Part shown: positions 1-6,175 of the stretch, in pieces
Layout: each line of letters opens with the position of its first letter
Position numbering within the stretch: the stretch's first letter is position 1
Source of the DNA: Rikenellaceae bacterium
GTDB taxonomy: Bacteria > Bacteroidota > Bacteroidia > Bacteroidales > UBA932
DNA: 20,043 nt
Reading direction: 5' to 3'
Assembly: GCA_900769905.1 (NCBI GenBank)
Contig: CAAGIL010000191.1
Location: 1 to 20,043 of the forward strand
Notes under the pieces: generated by a model
Told to the model about the DNA's origin: nothing
Databases searched by the model: none
The model's input: only the letters and a program-made list of their open reading frames with translations
Position numbers and translations under genes: made by a program

Positions 1-1593
1 ATACGTCCCCGCAGGTTCGGCAAGAGCCTGTTCCTGAATATGATGCGGCTCTATTACGACAAGGCGGCCGCGGGGGATTTCGACAGCTTGTTCGGGGATT
101 TGTACATCGGGCAGCATCCAACTCCGCTGAGGAGCCACTATCAGGTGCTCTATATGGATTTCTCAAGGGTAACCGGCAATATTGACGAGCTTCCGAGAAA
201 GTTCAACTCCTATTGTTGCGGCAGGCTGGACGATTTCATCGACACATACCGGGATGATTATCCCGAGGATGGCGTGAAAAAGGTGCTTGAATCGAAGGAC
301 TTTGTGGAGAAAATCAATTTCGTCAACAATATGGCGATGAAGTACCGCATTCCGCTGTACCTTTTCATCGACGAGTACGACAATTTCACCAACGTGGTCC
401 TGAATGAACACGGTGAAGAAATATACCATCAGATGACCCATGCCAGCGGATTCTACCGCGAGGTATTCAAGCTCTTCAAAGGAATGTTCGAGCGCATTTT
501 CATCACCGGTGTCAGCCCCGTGACATTGGATGACTTGACCAGCGGCTTCAACATCGGATGGAACGCTTCCACCCAGCCGGAACTGGACAAGATGCTCGGG
601 TTTTCGACGGCGGATGTGCGGACTATGTTCGAGTATTACAAGAGCGTGGGAATGCTGCCTGCGGGCTGCGATGTCGAGGCGATGATTGAGGATATGCGGC
701 CGTGGTACGACAACTATTGCTTTGCCAAGGAGTGTCTAGGAGACGGCAACACGGTTTTCAACTGCGACATGGTGCTCTACTACTTGAGGCATTATGTAAA
801 CCTGGGCCACGCTCCCGAGGAGATGCTGGACAACAACACCAGGACAGACTACAGCAAGCTCAAGAAACTCATACAGTTGGACAGGCTGGACGGCAACCGC
901 AAGGGAGTGCTGATGAAGGTGATTGAGGAGGGACAGATTGTGGCAGACCTGCGGACCTCATTCTCGGCTATGGATATGACGGACCCGGAAGTCTTCCCGA
1001 GCCTGCTGTTCTACTACGGCATGCTGACCATCACTGGCACCCGTGGCAGCCGCCTGATACTCGGCATCCCGAACAACAATGTCCGCAAACAGTACTACTC
1101 ATACCTCCTGGAGAACTATGAGCAGGCGGGTGTCAACATAAGCAATCTGCGCGATGCCTTCGATGCAATGGCCTTCGACGGGCAGTGGAGGGAAGCTCTC
1201 CAGTATATGGCAGACTGCTACAAAAATCAGTCATCGGTGCGGGACAGCATAGAAGGTGAGCGCAACATCCAGGGCTTCTTCCTCGCCTACCTCAACCTCA
1301 ACGACTACTATCTCACCGCTCCGGAAGTGGAGGTGCAGCACGGCTACTGCGACTTCTTCCTCCTGCCGAACCTGACGCACTACAAGTCGGAGCACAGCTA
1401 CATTCTTGAAGTTAAATACCTCCCGAAGAAGGACTTCGAAGCCAGATCTGAAGCGCAATGGGCAGAGGCAGTGGAGCAGATCAAAGGCTATGCGGCAGCC
1501 CCTCGCGTTGAAGTGCTCCGCCAGGGCACCCGTCTCCACAGAATCGTAATGCAGTTCTGCGGCTGGGAACTCGTCCGAATGGAAGAAGTCTGA
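1..1593 (+). CDS. AAA-ATPase-like / PD-(D/E)XK nuclease family protein, 5' end outside window
   Basis: The reading frame is already open at base 1 and encodes RPRRFGKSL, the P-loop of the AAA-ATPase-like family (PF09820 type). The true start therefore lies upstream, and the first ATG in the window (base 40) is internal. A Walker B-like strand, LYLFIDEYDNF, has its Asp-Glu at bases 370-375. The C-terminal end carries a PD-(D/E)XK nuclease core of the PDDEXK_9 type: the Asp of GYCDFF is at 1351-1353 and the E-V-K at 1408-1416. 530 residues are visible, near full length for the family. These proteins are abundant and often multicopy in Bacteroidota genomes. A role in defence or mobile-element biology has been suggested but the function is not established. 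It converges on the hip operon. The scrap at 1798-1868 derives from a relative of this gene. Confidence 0.88.
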   Translation: MRPRRFGKSLFLNMMRLYYDKAAAGDFDSLFGDLYIGQHPTPLRSHYQVLYMDFSRVTGNIDELPRKFNSYCCGRLDDFIDTYRDDYPEDGVKKVLESKDFVEKINFVNNMAMKYRIPLYLFIDEYDNFTNVVLNEHGEEIYHQMTHASGFYREVFKLFKGMFERIFITGVSPVTLDDLTSGFNIGWNASTQPELDKMLGFSTADVRTMFEYYKSVGMLPAGCDVEAMIEDMRPWYDNYCFAKECLGDGNTVFNCDMVLYYLRHYVNLGHAPEEMLDNNTRTDYSKLKKLIQLDRLDGNRKGVLMKVIEEGQIVADLRTSFSAMDMTDPEVFPSLLFYYGMLTITGTRGSRLILGIPNNNVRKQYYSYLLENYEQAGVNISNLRDAFDAMAFDGQWREALQYMADCYKNQSSVRDSIEGERNIQGFFLAYLNLNDYYLTAPEVEVQHGYCDFFLLPNLTHYKSEHSYILEVKYLPKKDFEARSEAQWAEAVEQIKGYAAAPRVEVLRQGTRLHRIVMQFCGWELVRMEEV

Positions 1594-1672
1594 CCCTTGT
1601 CACGTAAGCATCCGCAGAACTGCAGGTGACGCCCAATAACAGCGAAGTGAGATGACACTGACAGTATTATAA

Positions 1673-1725
1673 AATTATAATTTACGAAATCGCATAAAAA
1701 AAGACACATTTCGTAAATTATAATT
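1673..1725. repeat. 18-bp perfect inverted repeat in AT-rich intergenic DNA
   Basis: The left arm AATTATAATTTACGAAAT (1673-1690) is the exact reverse complement of the right arm (1708-1725). A 17-bp spacer containing an A-run separates them. The arms are AT-rich and no U-tract follows, so this is not a good intrinsic terminator. A regulator-binding site or a recombination/transposition scar fits better. It lies in the 1594-1902 gap. The part of that gap from 1594 to 1672 shows only a weak, interrupted stem (1599-1630) and no gene. Confidence 0.75.
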
Positions 1726-1726
1726 A

Positions 1727-1761
1727 TACTATCTCGATAGTACTTCGGATTATTACCTTTG
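1727..1761 (+). promoter_or_regulatory. Orphan Bacteroidota-type promoter with adjacent palindrome
   Basis: TACCTTTG at 1754-1761 matches the Bacteroidota -7 consensus TAnnTTTG exactly. Just upstream, TACTATC-TC-GATAGTA (1727-1742) is a perfect 7-bp-arm palindrome lying where the -33 element would be, so it looks like an operator. No clear -33 TTTG is seen. The promoter points to an ATG at 1783 that opens only a 31-codon frame (to 1878), running through the decayed ATPase fragment. It is probably the control region of a lost gene. Confidence 0.45.
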
Positions 1762-1797
1762 TAAAGAGTATAATTTGCTGAAATGAAAGTTATGGAA

Positions 1798-1868
1798 CAG
1801 GTTCGGCAAGAGCCTGCTGTTCTACTACGGCATGCTGACCATCACCGGCACCCGTGGCAGCCCCTCGC
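1798..1868 (+). pseudogene. Remnant of an AAA-ATPase/PD-(D/E)XK paralogue, three collinear pieces
   Basis: This scrap is a mosaic of the gene at 1-1593, in the same order and orientation. 1798-1816 equals 12-30 (the P-loop coding part). 1810-1862 matches 999-1051 with a single C/T difference. 1856-1868 equals 1494-1506. The pieces join at 7-bp shared words: GAGCCTG at the first joint and GGCAGCC at the second. This is what internal deletions of a once complete tandem copy at short direct repeats would leave. The first joint keeps the original frame and the second does not. A misassembly is a possible alternative. Confidence 0.7.
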
Positions 1869-1902
1869 AAGTCACTGAGGGACTTTCTGTTTGGAGACTG
1901 CC

Positions 1903-2844
1903 TCAAGAATCCCTGGCCAAAGCCTCCATCCTCTTGAGTATGAGATCAATGTAGTTTTGTCTCGCCTCTTCGCTGAGAAAGGAGCGGTTGATCAGGTCGA
2001 TCCAGGCAGGCACAGCATCCCGCAGATTTTCAATGAGCCCGAGCGTGATACGATGTTCAATGCCCATCGTATCCGAGGCCTTCAGATAATCAGCAAGCTT
2101 TATACGCGACTTCTTGCCGTTGATCGACAACGCCATCTCCTCTTTATCCCTGGGATTTGCAATCGCCACGTTCAGGAGGTCGTATGCCGGAGCCAGTTGA
2201 TACATCTCTTTTGGACGATAGAGAGAAAAATTCTTCAGATGCATGTCATTGTTGCCTGTCACGAATGAGAAGAGTAGTATCTGCATGAAGTTGACAATGT
2301 CCAATTTCGGAGTGGAGCTGTAAGCGGCAATCGCTTTTGCAATCTGCTCGTATGAGCTCTTGTATTTGTACTCGGTTGGATGAAGTGTCAGCTGGCACAT
2401 ATCTTCCATATCTATCTTCTCGCCCTTCTTTGCCCGGTCAATACGACGTGTGATGTAGCCAAGACTGCCATCCGCAAGCCGGATGAGGGAATGGGGAACA
2501 ACCCTGATGTGTGCAGCCTCTGCCAGGTGCATTGTGAGATCCTCGTTTTCCGGCAATTCAGGGTAAATATCAGTCTGCGGCTTGAAGATATATTCTCCCC
2601 ACAGTCCCACTATGGTCAAACGGCTGCTGCCTTCGTGTTTATGAAGGTTAAGCGACAGCTTCGGTTGGACTCCTGTCAGTGAAGTCTGTGCCTGAATAAC
2701 CTGTGCGGCCAGAGTATGGAGATCCTCCCTGCGATACTCCAGCAAAGGAGCTTCCGCTGTGCCGAAGAACTTGCGTGCACATCCAGGATGAAAGTCCTTC
2801 TGACCATCCTCCAGTTCCCTGTAACAATATAAACACTTGCTCAT
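1903..2844 (-). CDS. HipT-like Ser/Thr kinase toxin (HipA C-terminal kinase fold)
   Basis: This 313-residue protein is the kinase part of HipA without its N-terminal subdomain, as in HipT of the E. coli HipBST system. Visible motifs are the Gly-rich loop TSLTGVQPKLS (54-64), Lys88 in YIFKPQ, the catalytic loop GNNDMHLKNFSL (Asp200, Asn205) and the metal-binding Asp222 in APAYD. The S-L-T triplet at 55-57 sits where HipT has its autophosphorylated Ser57-x-Ser59. The N-terminus adds a C4-x2-C7-x11-H19-x2-C22 pattern, a probable zinc knuckle seen in Bacteroidota HipA-like proteins but not in E. coli HipA. Known HipA/HipT kinases phosphorylate aminoacyl-tRNA synthetases (GltX, TrpS); the target here is unknown. 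It is the last gene of the operon, 3 nt after hipS. Confidence 0.85.
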   Translation of the reverse strand: MSKCLYCYRELEDGQKDFHPGCARKFFGTAEAPLLEYRREDLHTLAAQVIQAQTSLTGVQPKLSLNLHKHEGSSRLTIVGLWGEYIFKPQTDIYPELPENEDLTMHLAEAAHIRVVPHSLIRLADGSLGYITRRIDRAKKGEKIDMEDMCQLTLHPTEYKYKSSYEQIAKAIAAYSSTPKLDIVNFMQILLFSFVTGNNDMHLKNFSLYRPKEMYQLAPAYDLLNVAIANPRDKEEMALSINGKKSRIKLADYLKASDTMGIEHRITLGLIENLRDAVPAWIDLINRSFLSEEARQNYIDLILKRMEALARDS

Positions 2845-2847
2845 GTC

Positions 2848-3171
2848 TTATTCTCTTATTAGTGGCACAACACTTACACTGCCTATGCACTCCTTGCAGC
2901 AGAGCAACAAAAGGGACATCCGGTCAAGTATGCTGATGTCGGTATTTCTCAAGGCAACATCCAGCAGCCATCCCTCAGGGATCAATCCGTCGAAGAAAGG
3001 AAACAGTACCGGACTGGTGTAAGCCTCGGTTTGCAGCGGAAGCGTCAGGCTTATTGCCTCTGCCAGAGGTGAGGCGAGGTACTGCGTGTCATAACGGAAT
3101 GTGTACTCTCCTCCATCCTCCGTCAAGGTGCCGGCGAGAATACCTTTTCTGAAAATTTGGGCTTGTCGCAT
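2848..3171 (-). CDS. HipS-like protein (HipA N-terminal subdomain, probable antitoxin)
   Basis: This 107-residue protein matches the stand-alone HipA N-terminal domain (couple_hipA type). It carries the characteristic FPFFDGLIPEGW (about residues 58-69) and a C-terminal CIGSVSVVP that replaces the usual GDxxGAV. In single-chain HipA this subdomain precedes the kinase; in HipBST it is the separate antitoxin HipS. I chose the ATG at 3171, 5 nt after the hipB stop. An in-frame TTG at 3180 would overlap that stop and add three residues, which is less likely. Position between hipB and hipT, with 3-5 nt gaps, indicates one transcript and probable translational coupling. That it neutralises the kinase here is inferred from E. 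coli HipBST. Confidence 0.82.
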   Translation of the reverse strand: MRQAQIFRKGILAGTLTEDGGEYTFRYDTQYLASPLAEAISLTLPLQTEAYTSPVLFPFFDGLIPEGWLLDVALRNTDISILDRMSLLLLCCKECIGSVSVVPLIRE

Positions 3172-3176
3172 TGCAA

Positions 3177-3380
3177 TCAATATTTGGGAGTGGCGCTAAG
3201 GGTGTAGTTGAACAGATCAAGCAGCTGGTTTACTTTATCCATACGAAGACTTGGCTTTCCCTGCTCCAGATTCCGTACGAAATTGAGACCGACGCCTGAC
3301 TTCAGGGCAAGTTCTTCCTGCGTCAACCCATACTCCTTACGGAGCCGCTTTACCGTCTGAGATAACTGTGTCTTTTCCAT
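3177..3380 (-). CDS. HipB-like XRE/Cro helix-turn-helix regulator
   Basis: This 67-residue protein is essentially one HTH_3 domain. The helix-turn-helix is at about 19-41 (LTQEELALKSGVGLNFVRNLEQG region), with RLRKEYGLTQEELA and the closing LEQGKPS typical of HipB and other XRE antitoxins. In HipBA/HipBST systems this protein dimerises, binds palindromic operators upstream of its own gene and represses the operon together with the other components. It is first in the operon, and the three 41-bp-spaced palindromic sites upstream are its likely targets. The ATG at 3380 follows an AT-rich leader without a Shine-Dalgarno sequence, which is usual in Bacteroidota. Confidence 0.87.
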   Translation of the reverse strand: MEKTQLSQTVKRLRKEYGLTQEELALKSGVGLNFVRNLEQGKPSLRMDKVNQLLDLFNYTLSATPKY

Positions 3381-3396
3381 ATAATCAGTACTGAAT

Positions 3397-3496
3397 TATA
3401 TCTTTTCGGATGTAAATATAGTAATATATCACAAAATTACATCATTTCTAATATAAATTATTAGGGAAAACTTTATTTTATATTCTTTCGAATATA
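3397..3496. repeat. Three putative HipB operators at exact 41-bp spacing
   Basis: Three 18-bp sites fit the pattern TAnATnnTTTCnnATnTA, at 3397-3414, 3438-3455 and 3479-3496. Starts are 41 bp apart, about four helical turns, so all lie on one DNA face. The third is a perfect palindrome, TTATATTC-TTTC-GAATATAA counting one flanking pair. The other two keep 5 of 7 arm pairs. The middle site overlaps the -7 box, the first lies between it and the hipB ATG, and the third lies upstream. E. coli HipB also binds several spaced palindromes with TATCC/GGATA half-sites; the binding here is inferred. Confidence 0.62.
3432..3439 (-). promoter_or_regulatory. Probable -7 box of the hip operon
   Basis: On the minus strand this reads TAATTTTG, an exact TAnnTTTG match, 52 nt before the hipB ATG. 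No convincing -33 TTTG is found at the usual distance. The end of the box overlaps the middle putative operator (3438-3455), so a bound repressor would block the polymerase. Confidence 0.5.
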
Positions 3497-3504
3497 ATAG
3501 GGGC

Positions 3505-3540
3505 AAACAAAAAAGGTGACGGAACTCATTGTCCGTCACC
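3505..3540 (-). terminator. Intrinsic terminator of rpmB-rpmG-DUF4295
   Basis: On the minus strand a perfect 9-bp stem, GGTGACGGA/TCCGTCACC (3532-3540 with 3515-3523), closes an 8-nt loop. TTTTTTGTTT (3505-3514) follows directly. It begins 28 nt after the DUF4295 stop and ends the ribosomal operon before the hip control region. Confidence 0.9.
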
Positions 3541-3568
3541 CCTTTCAAAGTATCTTGAGCTGAAAAGA

Positions 3569-3730
3569 TTACTTCTTCGCTGCGAAGAAATCCTTAGCCT
3601 TGTCAGCTTCCAGAAGCTGCTCAGAGAAGACATACGCACCTGTCTTAGGTGACTTCTCCATACGGATGCACTTGACCATGCTCTTAGCACCGGCCTTGGC
3701 TGCGAAGGTTGCAACTGCTTTCTTTGCCAT
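3569..3730 (-). CDS. DUF4295 small ribosome-associated protein (bL38-like)
   Basis: A 53-residue basic protein beginning MAKKAVATFAAKAGAKSMVK and ending KDFFAAKK. It matches the Bacteroidota-specific DUF4295 family, which lies directly after rpmG across the phylum. From memory, the cryo-EM structure of the Flavobacterium johnsoniae ribosome assigned such a protein to the large subunit as bL38; the link to DUF4295 should be checked. Size, Lys/Ala richness and the position 19 nt after rpmG all fit a ribosomal protein. The terminator lies just downstream, so it is the last gene of the unit. ORF callers using a 60-residue cut-off miss it. Confidence 0.85.
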   Translation of the reverse strand: MAKKAVATFAAKAGAKSMVKCIRMEKSPKTGAYVFSEQLLEADKAKDFFAAKK

Positions 3731-3749
3731 AACTTAAACTCCTCTGAAA

Positions 3750-3938
3750 TTATTTGATTTCACGGTGAACGGTTACCTTCTTGAGGTATGGGTTGTACTT
3801 CTTGCGCTCGAGGCGGTCAGGAGTATTCTTCTTGTTCTTCGTGGTGATGTAACGAGACATTCCAGGAACACCGCTAGCTTTCTGCTCGGTGCACTCGAGG
3901 ATGACCTGCACCCTGTTTCCTTTTGCTTTCTTTGCCAT
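3750..3938 (-). CDS. rpmG: Large ribosomal subunit protein bL33
   Basis: A 62-residue protein with the L33 signature: [14 protein letters not shown], then [25 protein letters not shown] and a basic tail ending HREIK. It has a single Cys, so it is the zinc-free (C-minus) form, needing no zinc for folding. L33 sits near the E site of the 50S subunit. It follows rpmB by 11 nt and precedes the DUF4295 gene by 19 nt in one operon with a shared terminator. Confidence 0.97.
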   Translation of the reverse strand: MAKKAKGNRVQVILECTEQKASGVPGMSRYITTKNKKNTPDRLERKKYNPYLKKVTVHREIK

Positions 3939-3949
3939 AACGTTAAAAA

Positions 3950-4192
3950 TTAAACAAGGTTAATCAATCCTTTCTTCTGTGCGTCGCGAAGAGTAGCCTC
4001 AAGGCCGTTCTTCTCGATAATCCTCATACCCTTGCAAGAAACCTTGAGGGTGATGAACCTCTGCTCTTCCTCGCTCCAGAAACGCTTGTTCTTGAGATTG
4101 AGGGAGAAGTCGCGCTTGGTGCGCAGCTTGGAATGGGCAACGTTGTTGCCTTTCATTCTCTTCCTTCCGGTTATTTGACAAACTTTTGCCAT
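3950..4192 (-). CDS. rpmB: Large ribosomal subunit protein bL28
   Basis: An 80-residue L28, starting [20 protein letters not shown] and carrying the S-CKGMR-IEKNG motif near the C-terminus. It lacks the paired CxxC zinc ligands, so it is the C-minus type, like the adjacent L33. It is first in rpmB-rpmG-DUF4295 and has its own promoter in the gap to lepB. Full length for the family. Confidence 0.97.
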   Translation of the reverse strand: MAKVCQITGRKRMKGNNVAHSKLRTKRDFSLNLKNKRFWSEEEQRFITLKVSCKGMRIIEKNGLEATLRDAQKKGLINLV

Positions 4193-4230
4193 AACTATAT
4201 CTTTTTATTTTTTATTCTTGGAACGGGCTG

Positions 4231-4261
4231 CAAATATCGTGATAATTTTCTGATTTACAAA
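4231..4261 (-). promoter_or_regulatory. Promoter of rpmB-rpmG-DUF4295
   Basis: On the minus strand, TTTG (4258-4261) is followed after exactly 19 nt by GATATTTG (4231-4238). The Bacteroidota consensus is TTTG-N19-TAnnTTTG, so only one base differs. Transcription would start near 4224, leaving a leader of about 30 nt before the rpmB ATG. The -33 element sits 8 bp from the lepB stop. Confidence 0.72.
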
Positions 4262-4268
4262 TGGTAAC

Positions 4269-5576
4269 CTAGACAAATTTCAAGAATCTGCGCCACCTGA
4301 TATTGTTCGGGAAACGCTTTCCCGCATCAGTTGAGAGCCATATCACGGCAGGTCTTCCGACTATGTGGTCCTCAGGGACGAAGCCCCAGTACCTGGAGTC
4401 AAGGGAATTGTGCCTGTTGTCTCCCATCATAAAGTAGTAATCCTGCTTGAAGGTGTACTCGCCTGCCTGCAATGCCTGCTGGAGATCCGAGTTTTCGTAG
4501 GCCGTGATGATGCGCTCATAGAGCGGGAGGTTTTCCTCCGTGAGTTTCACGGTCACACCCTTCTGAGGTATCCAGAGAGGTCCGAAGAAGTCCCTTGTCC
4601 AGCCGGAATCTTCCGTGAACGGGAAAATCTCCTTGTAGCACAGGGCCGGGTCGGTCTCGAAGTTGTCGCTGACTTCAACCACATTCGGAAGAGCCTTGAC
4701 CTCGCTGAGCATCTCAGAATTGAGAATCATTGCCGGATATCCCGGCAGCGAAGGGTCATAATAAAGCTCCGAAGGATTGATGCCGAGCTTCTCGATGGTC
4801 TTGGAATTGATCTTCTGGCCGTTGGTCACAACCCTGTAGGAGAATTGCAGACCAGGAAGAGCCTCTTCCTTGATGCCATTGATCCATACCAGACCTTCTT
4901 TTACTTCAAGCGTATCACCCGGGAGTGCAACGCATCTCTTCACATAGTGGTCTTTCTTGTCCACCGGGCGAACTATGGTCTCACCCAGGGCAGCTACCTT
5001 GTCCCGTCCGAGTATCCTCACAAGAGTGTGGTAATCTTCAGCAGGAGCTTTTCTGAGCACCGTGTCCCCGTTGGGGAAGCCGAAAACCACACAATCGCCA
5101 CGCTTTACCTGACCGAAACCCTTGAGCCTGCGATAGTCTTTCTGGATAAGGGTTGAATATGACTCCTTCCCGAAAATCTGATTGTGGGTAAAAGGAATGG
5201 TCAGCGGCGTCTGAGGCACCCTTGGGCCATAGGCGAGCTTGCTCACGAAGAGATGGTCACCCGTATACAGGGTCCTCTCCATTGAGGATGAAGGAATTTT
5301 GAAGGCCTGGAAGAAAAAGATGTTGATGAAGGTGACGAAGATGACGGCAAAGATGATGGCATCGAGCCATTCGTTCCACGCGCTGTGCTTCTCCCCTTCC
5401 TTGTAACGCTTTTTCCAAAAGTTCCAGCGGACTTTGCGGGTGATGTAGATATCGAAGATGACAATCAGACCGAAAAGCCACCAGAAGTTCCCGAGCCAGA
5501 TTACCCACGCTATGTAGAGCAAAGCCCAAAAAACGAACTTTGTCCACTTGTTGCCGGTAAATTCCTTCAGACTCAC
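4269..5576 (-). CDS. lepB: Signal peptidase I, Bacteroidota long form
   Basis: Cleaves signal peptides at the outer face of the inner membrane with a Ser/Lys dyad. Of 435 residues, the N-terminus has hydrophobic segments at about 13-46 and 72-92. Box [11 protein letters not shown] gives the nucleophile Ser98; [11 protein letters not shown] gives the general base Lys213; box E is [14 protein letters not shown] (385-398). Between Lys213 and box E lies about 170 residues, far more than the roughly 130 of E. coli LepB, as in other Bacteroidota enzymes. The start is a GTG, 10 nt after the rplT stop, and no in-frame ATG fits better. It is read as the last gene of the thrS-infC-rpmI-rplT unit. Confidence 0.95.
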   Translation of the reverse strand: MSLKEFTGNKWTKFVFWALLYIAWVIWLGNFWWLFGLIVIFDIYITRKVRWNFWKKRYKEGEKHSAWNEWLDAIIFAVIFVTFINIFFFQAFKIPSSSMERTLYTGDHLFVSKLAYGPRVPQTPLTIPFTHNQIFGKESYSTLIQKDYRRLKGFGQVKRGDCVVFGFPNGDTVLRKAPAEDYHTLVRILGRDKVAALGETIVRPVDKKDHYVKRCVALPGDTLEVKEGLVWINGIKEEALPGLQFSYRVVTNGQKINSKTIEKLGINPSELYYDPSLPGYPAMILNSEMLSEVKALPNVVEVSDNFETDPALCYKEIFPFTEDSGWTRDFFGPLWIPQKGVTVKLTEENLPLYERIITAYENSDLQQALQAGEYTFKQDYYFMMGDNRHNSLDSRYWGFVPEDHIVGRPAVIWLSTDAGKRFPNNIRWRRFLKFV

Positions 5577-5586
5577 TTCAAGCTGA

Positions 5587-5931
5587 CTATTTTACAGAGT
5601 TGATGATAGCTTCGAACGCCTGAGGGTTGTTCATAGCAAGGTCAGCAAGAACTTTGCGGTTGAGACCGATGTTCTGAGAGTTGAGCTTGCCCATGAACTG
5701 AGAGTATGAGAGACCGTACTGGCGTGCGGCGGCGTTGATTCTCTGAATCCAGAGTGCGCGGAAATTGCGCTTCTTCGCCCTGCGGTCGCGATAAGCGTAG
5801 GTCAAACCTTTCTCGTAGGTGTTCTTTGCTACTGTCCAAACGTTCTTTCTTGACAGAAAATTACCGCGGGTTCTCTTAAGAATCTTCTTGCGGCGAGCCC
5901 TTGAGGCTACTGAGTTGACTGATCTAGGCAT
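5587..5931 (-). CDS. rplT: Large ribosomal subunit protein bL20
   Basis: A 114-residue L20 beginning [19 protein letters not shown], with the long basic helix and [20 protein letters not shown] in the globular half. L20 is needed early in 50S assembly and in several bacteria represses its own infC-rpmI-rplT operon by binding a leader or intergenic RNA. I see no clear L20-binding fold in the 12-nt gap to rpmI or the 37-nt AT-rich gap before it. Normal length. Confidence 0.98.
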   Translation of the reverse strand: MPRSVNSVASRARRKKILKRTRGNFLSRKNVWTVAKNTYEKGLTYAYRDRRAKKRNFRALWIQRINAAARQYGLSYSQFMGKLNSQNIGLNRKVLADLAMNNPQAFEAIINSVK

Positions 5932-5943
5932 AATTGAATACTT

Positions 5944-6138
5944 TTAGAGAACCAACAATTCTTTTACCCTACCATAATCCGCCTTCTCGAGGAGAGCGAA
6001 ATGGTCAAGATTTCTCTTGCGCTTCTTGGTCTTCTTGGTGAGGATGTGGCTGTGGTAAGCGTGCTTCCTCTTGATTTTTCCCGATCCGGTAAGCGTGAAG
6101 CGCTTTTTGGCACCGGAGTTGGTTTTAAGCTTTGCCAT
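5944..6138 (-). CDS. rpmI: Large ribosomal subunit protein bL35
   Basis: A 64-residue, strongly basic protein, [20 protein letters not shown], followed by the [10 protein letters not shown] run, diagnostic of L35. It sits between infC and rplT in the conserved order. The 37-nt gap to infC is AT-rich (repeated TTAA) without a clear hairpin. Full length. Confidence 0.97.
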   Translation of the reverse strand: MAKLKTNSGAKKRFTLTGSGKIKRKHAYHSHILTKKTKKRKRNLDHFALLEKADYGRVKELLVL

Positions 6139-6175
6139 TGTTTTAATTAATTAATTGTTAATACTATATGATTCC

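Noticed and set aside
1599..1630. Stem GTCAC...GCAGAACTGC...GTGAC after the ATPase gene
   Set aside because: The helix is interrupted and no T-run follows, so it does not qualify as a terminator.
1783..1878. 31-codon frame starting 22 nt after the orphan -7 box
   Set aside because: It is read mostly out of frame through decayed ATPase-gene sequence, and the peptide resembles nothing known. Kept only as part of the orphan-promoter finding.
1862..1881. CCCTC/GAGGG stem followed by ACTTTCTGTTT on the plus strand
   Set aside because: Five base pairs and a poor T-tract are too weak. The left arm belongs to the gene scrap.
3177..3180. TTG start for hipS overlapping the hipB stop
   Set aside because: The ATG three codons later is a stronger start, and the three extra residues fall outside the conserved domain.
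3397..3496. Three direct repeats with even spacing, at first sight like a minimal CRISPR array
   Set aside because: The repeats are degenerate 18-bp palindromes with 23-bp gaps, in a promoter region and without cas genes. Operators fit better.
4365..5156. Plus-strand open frame of 263 codons within lepB
   Set aside because: It is antisense to lepB, whose catalytic boxes are unmistakable. No promoter or family resemblance was seen for the plus strand.
6139..6175. Possible L20/L35 autoregulatory RNA between infC and rpmI
   Set aside because: The gap is only 37 nt of AT-rich sequence with TTAA repeats, and no pseudoknot or helix-junction pattern could be drawn.
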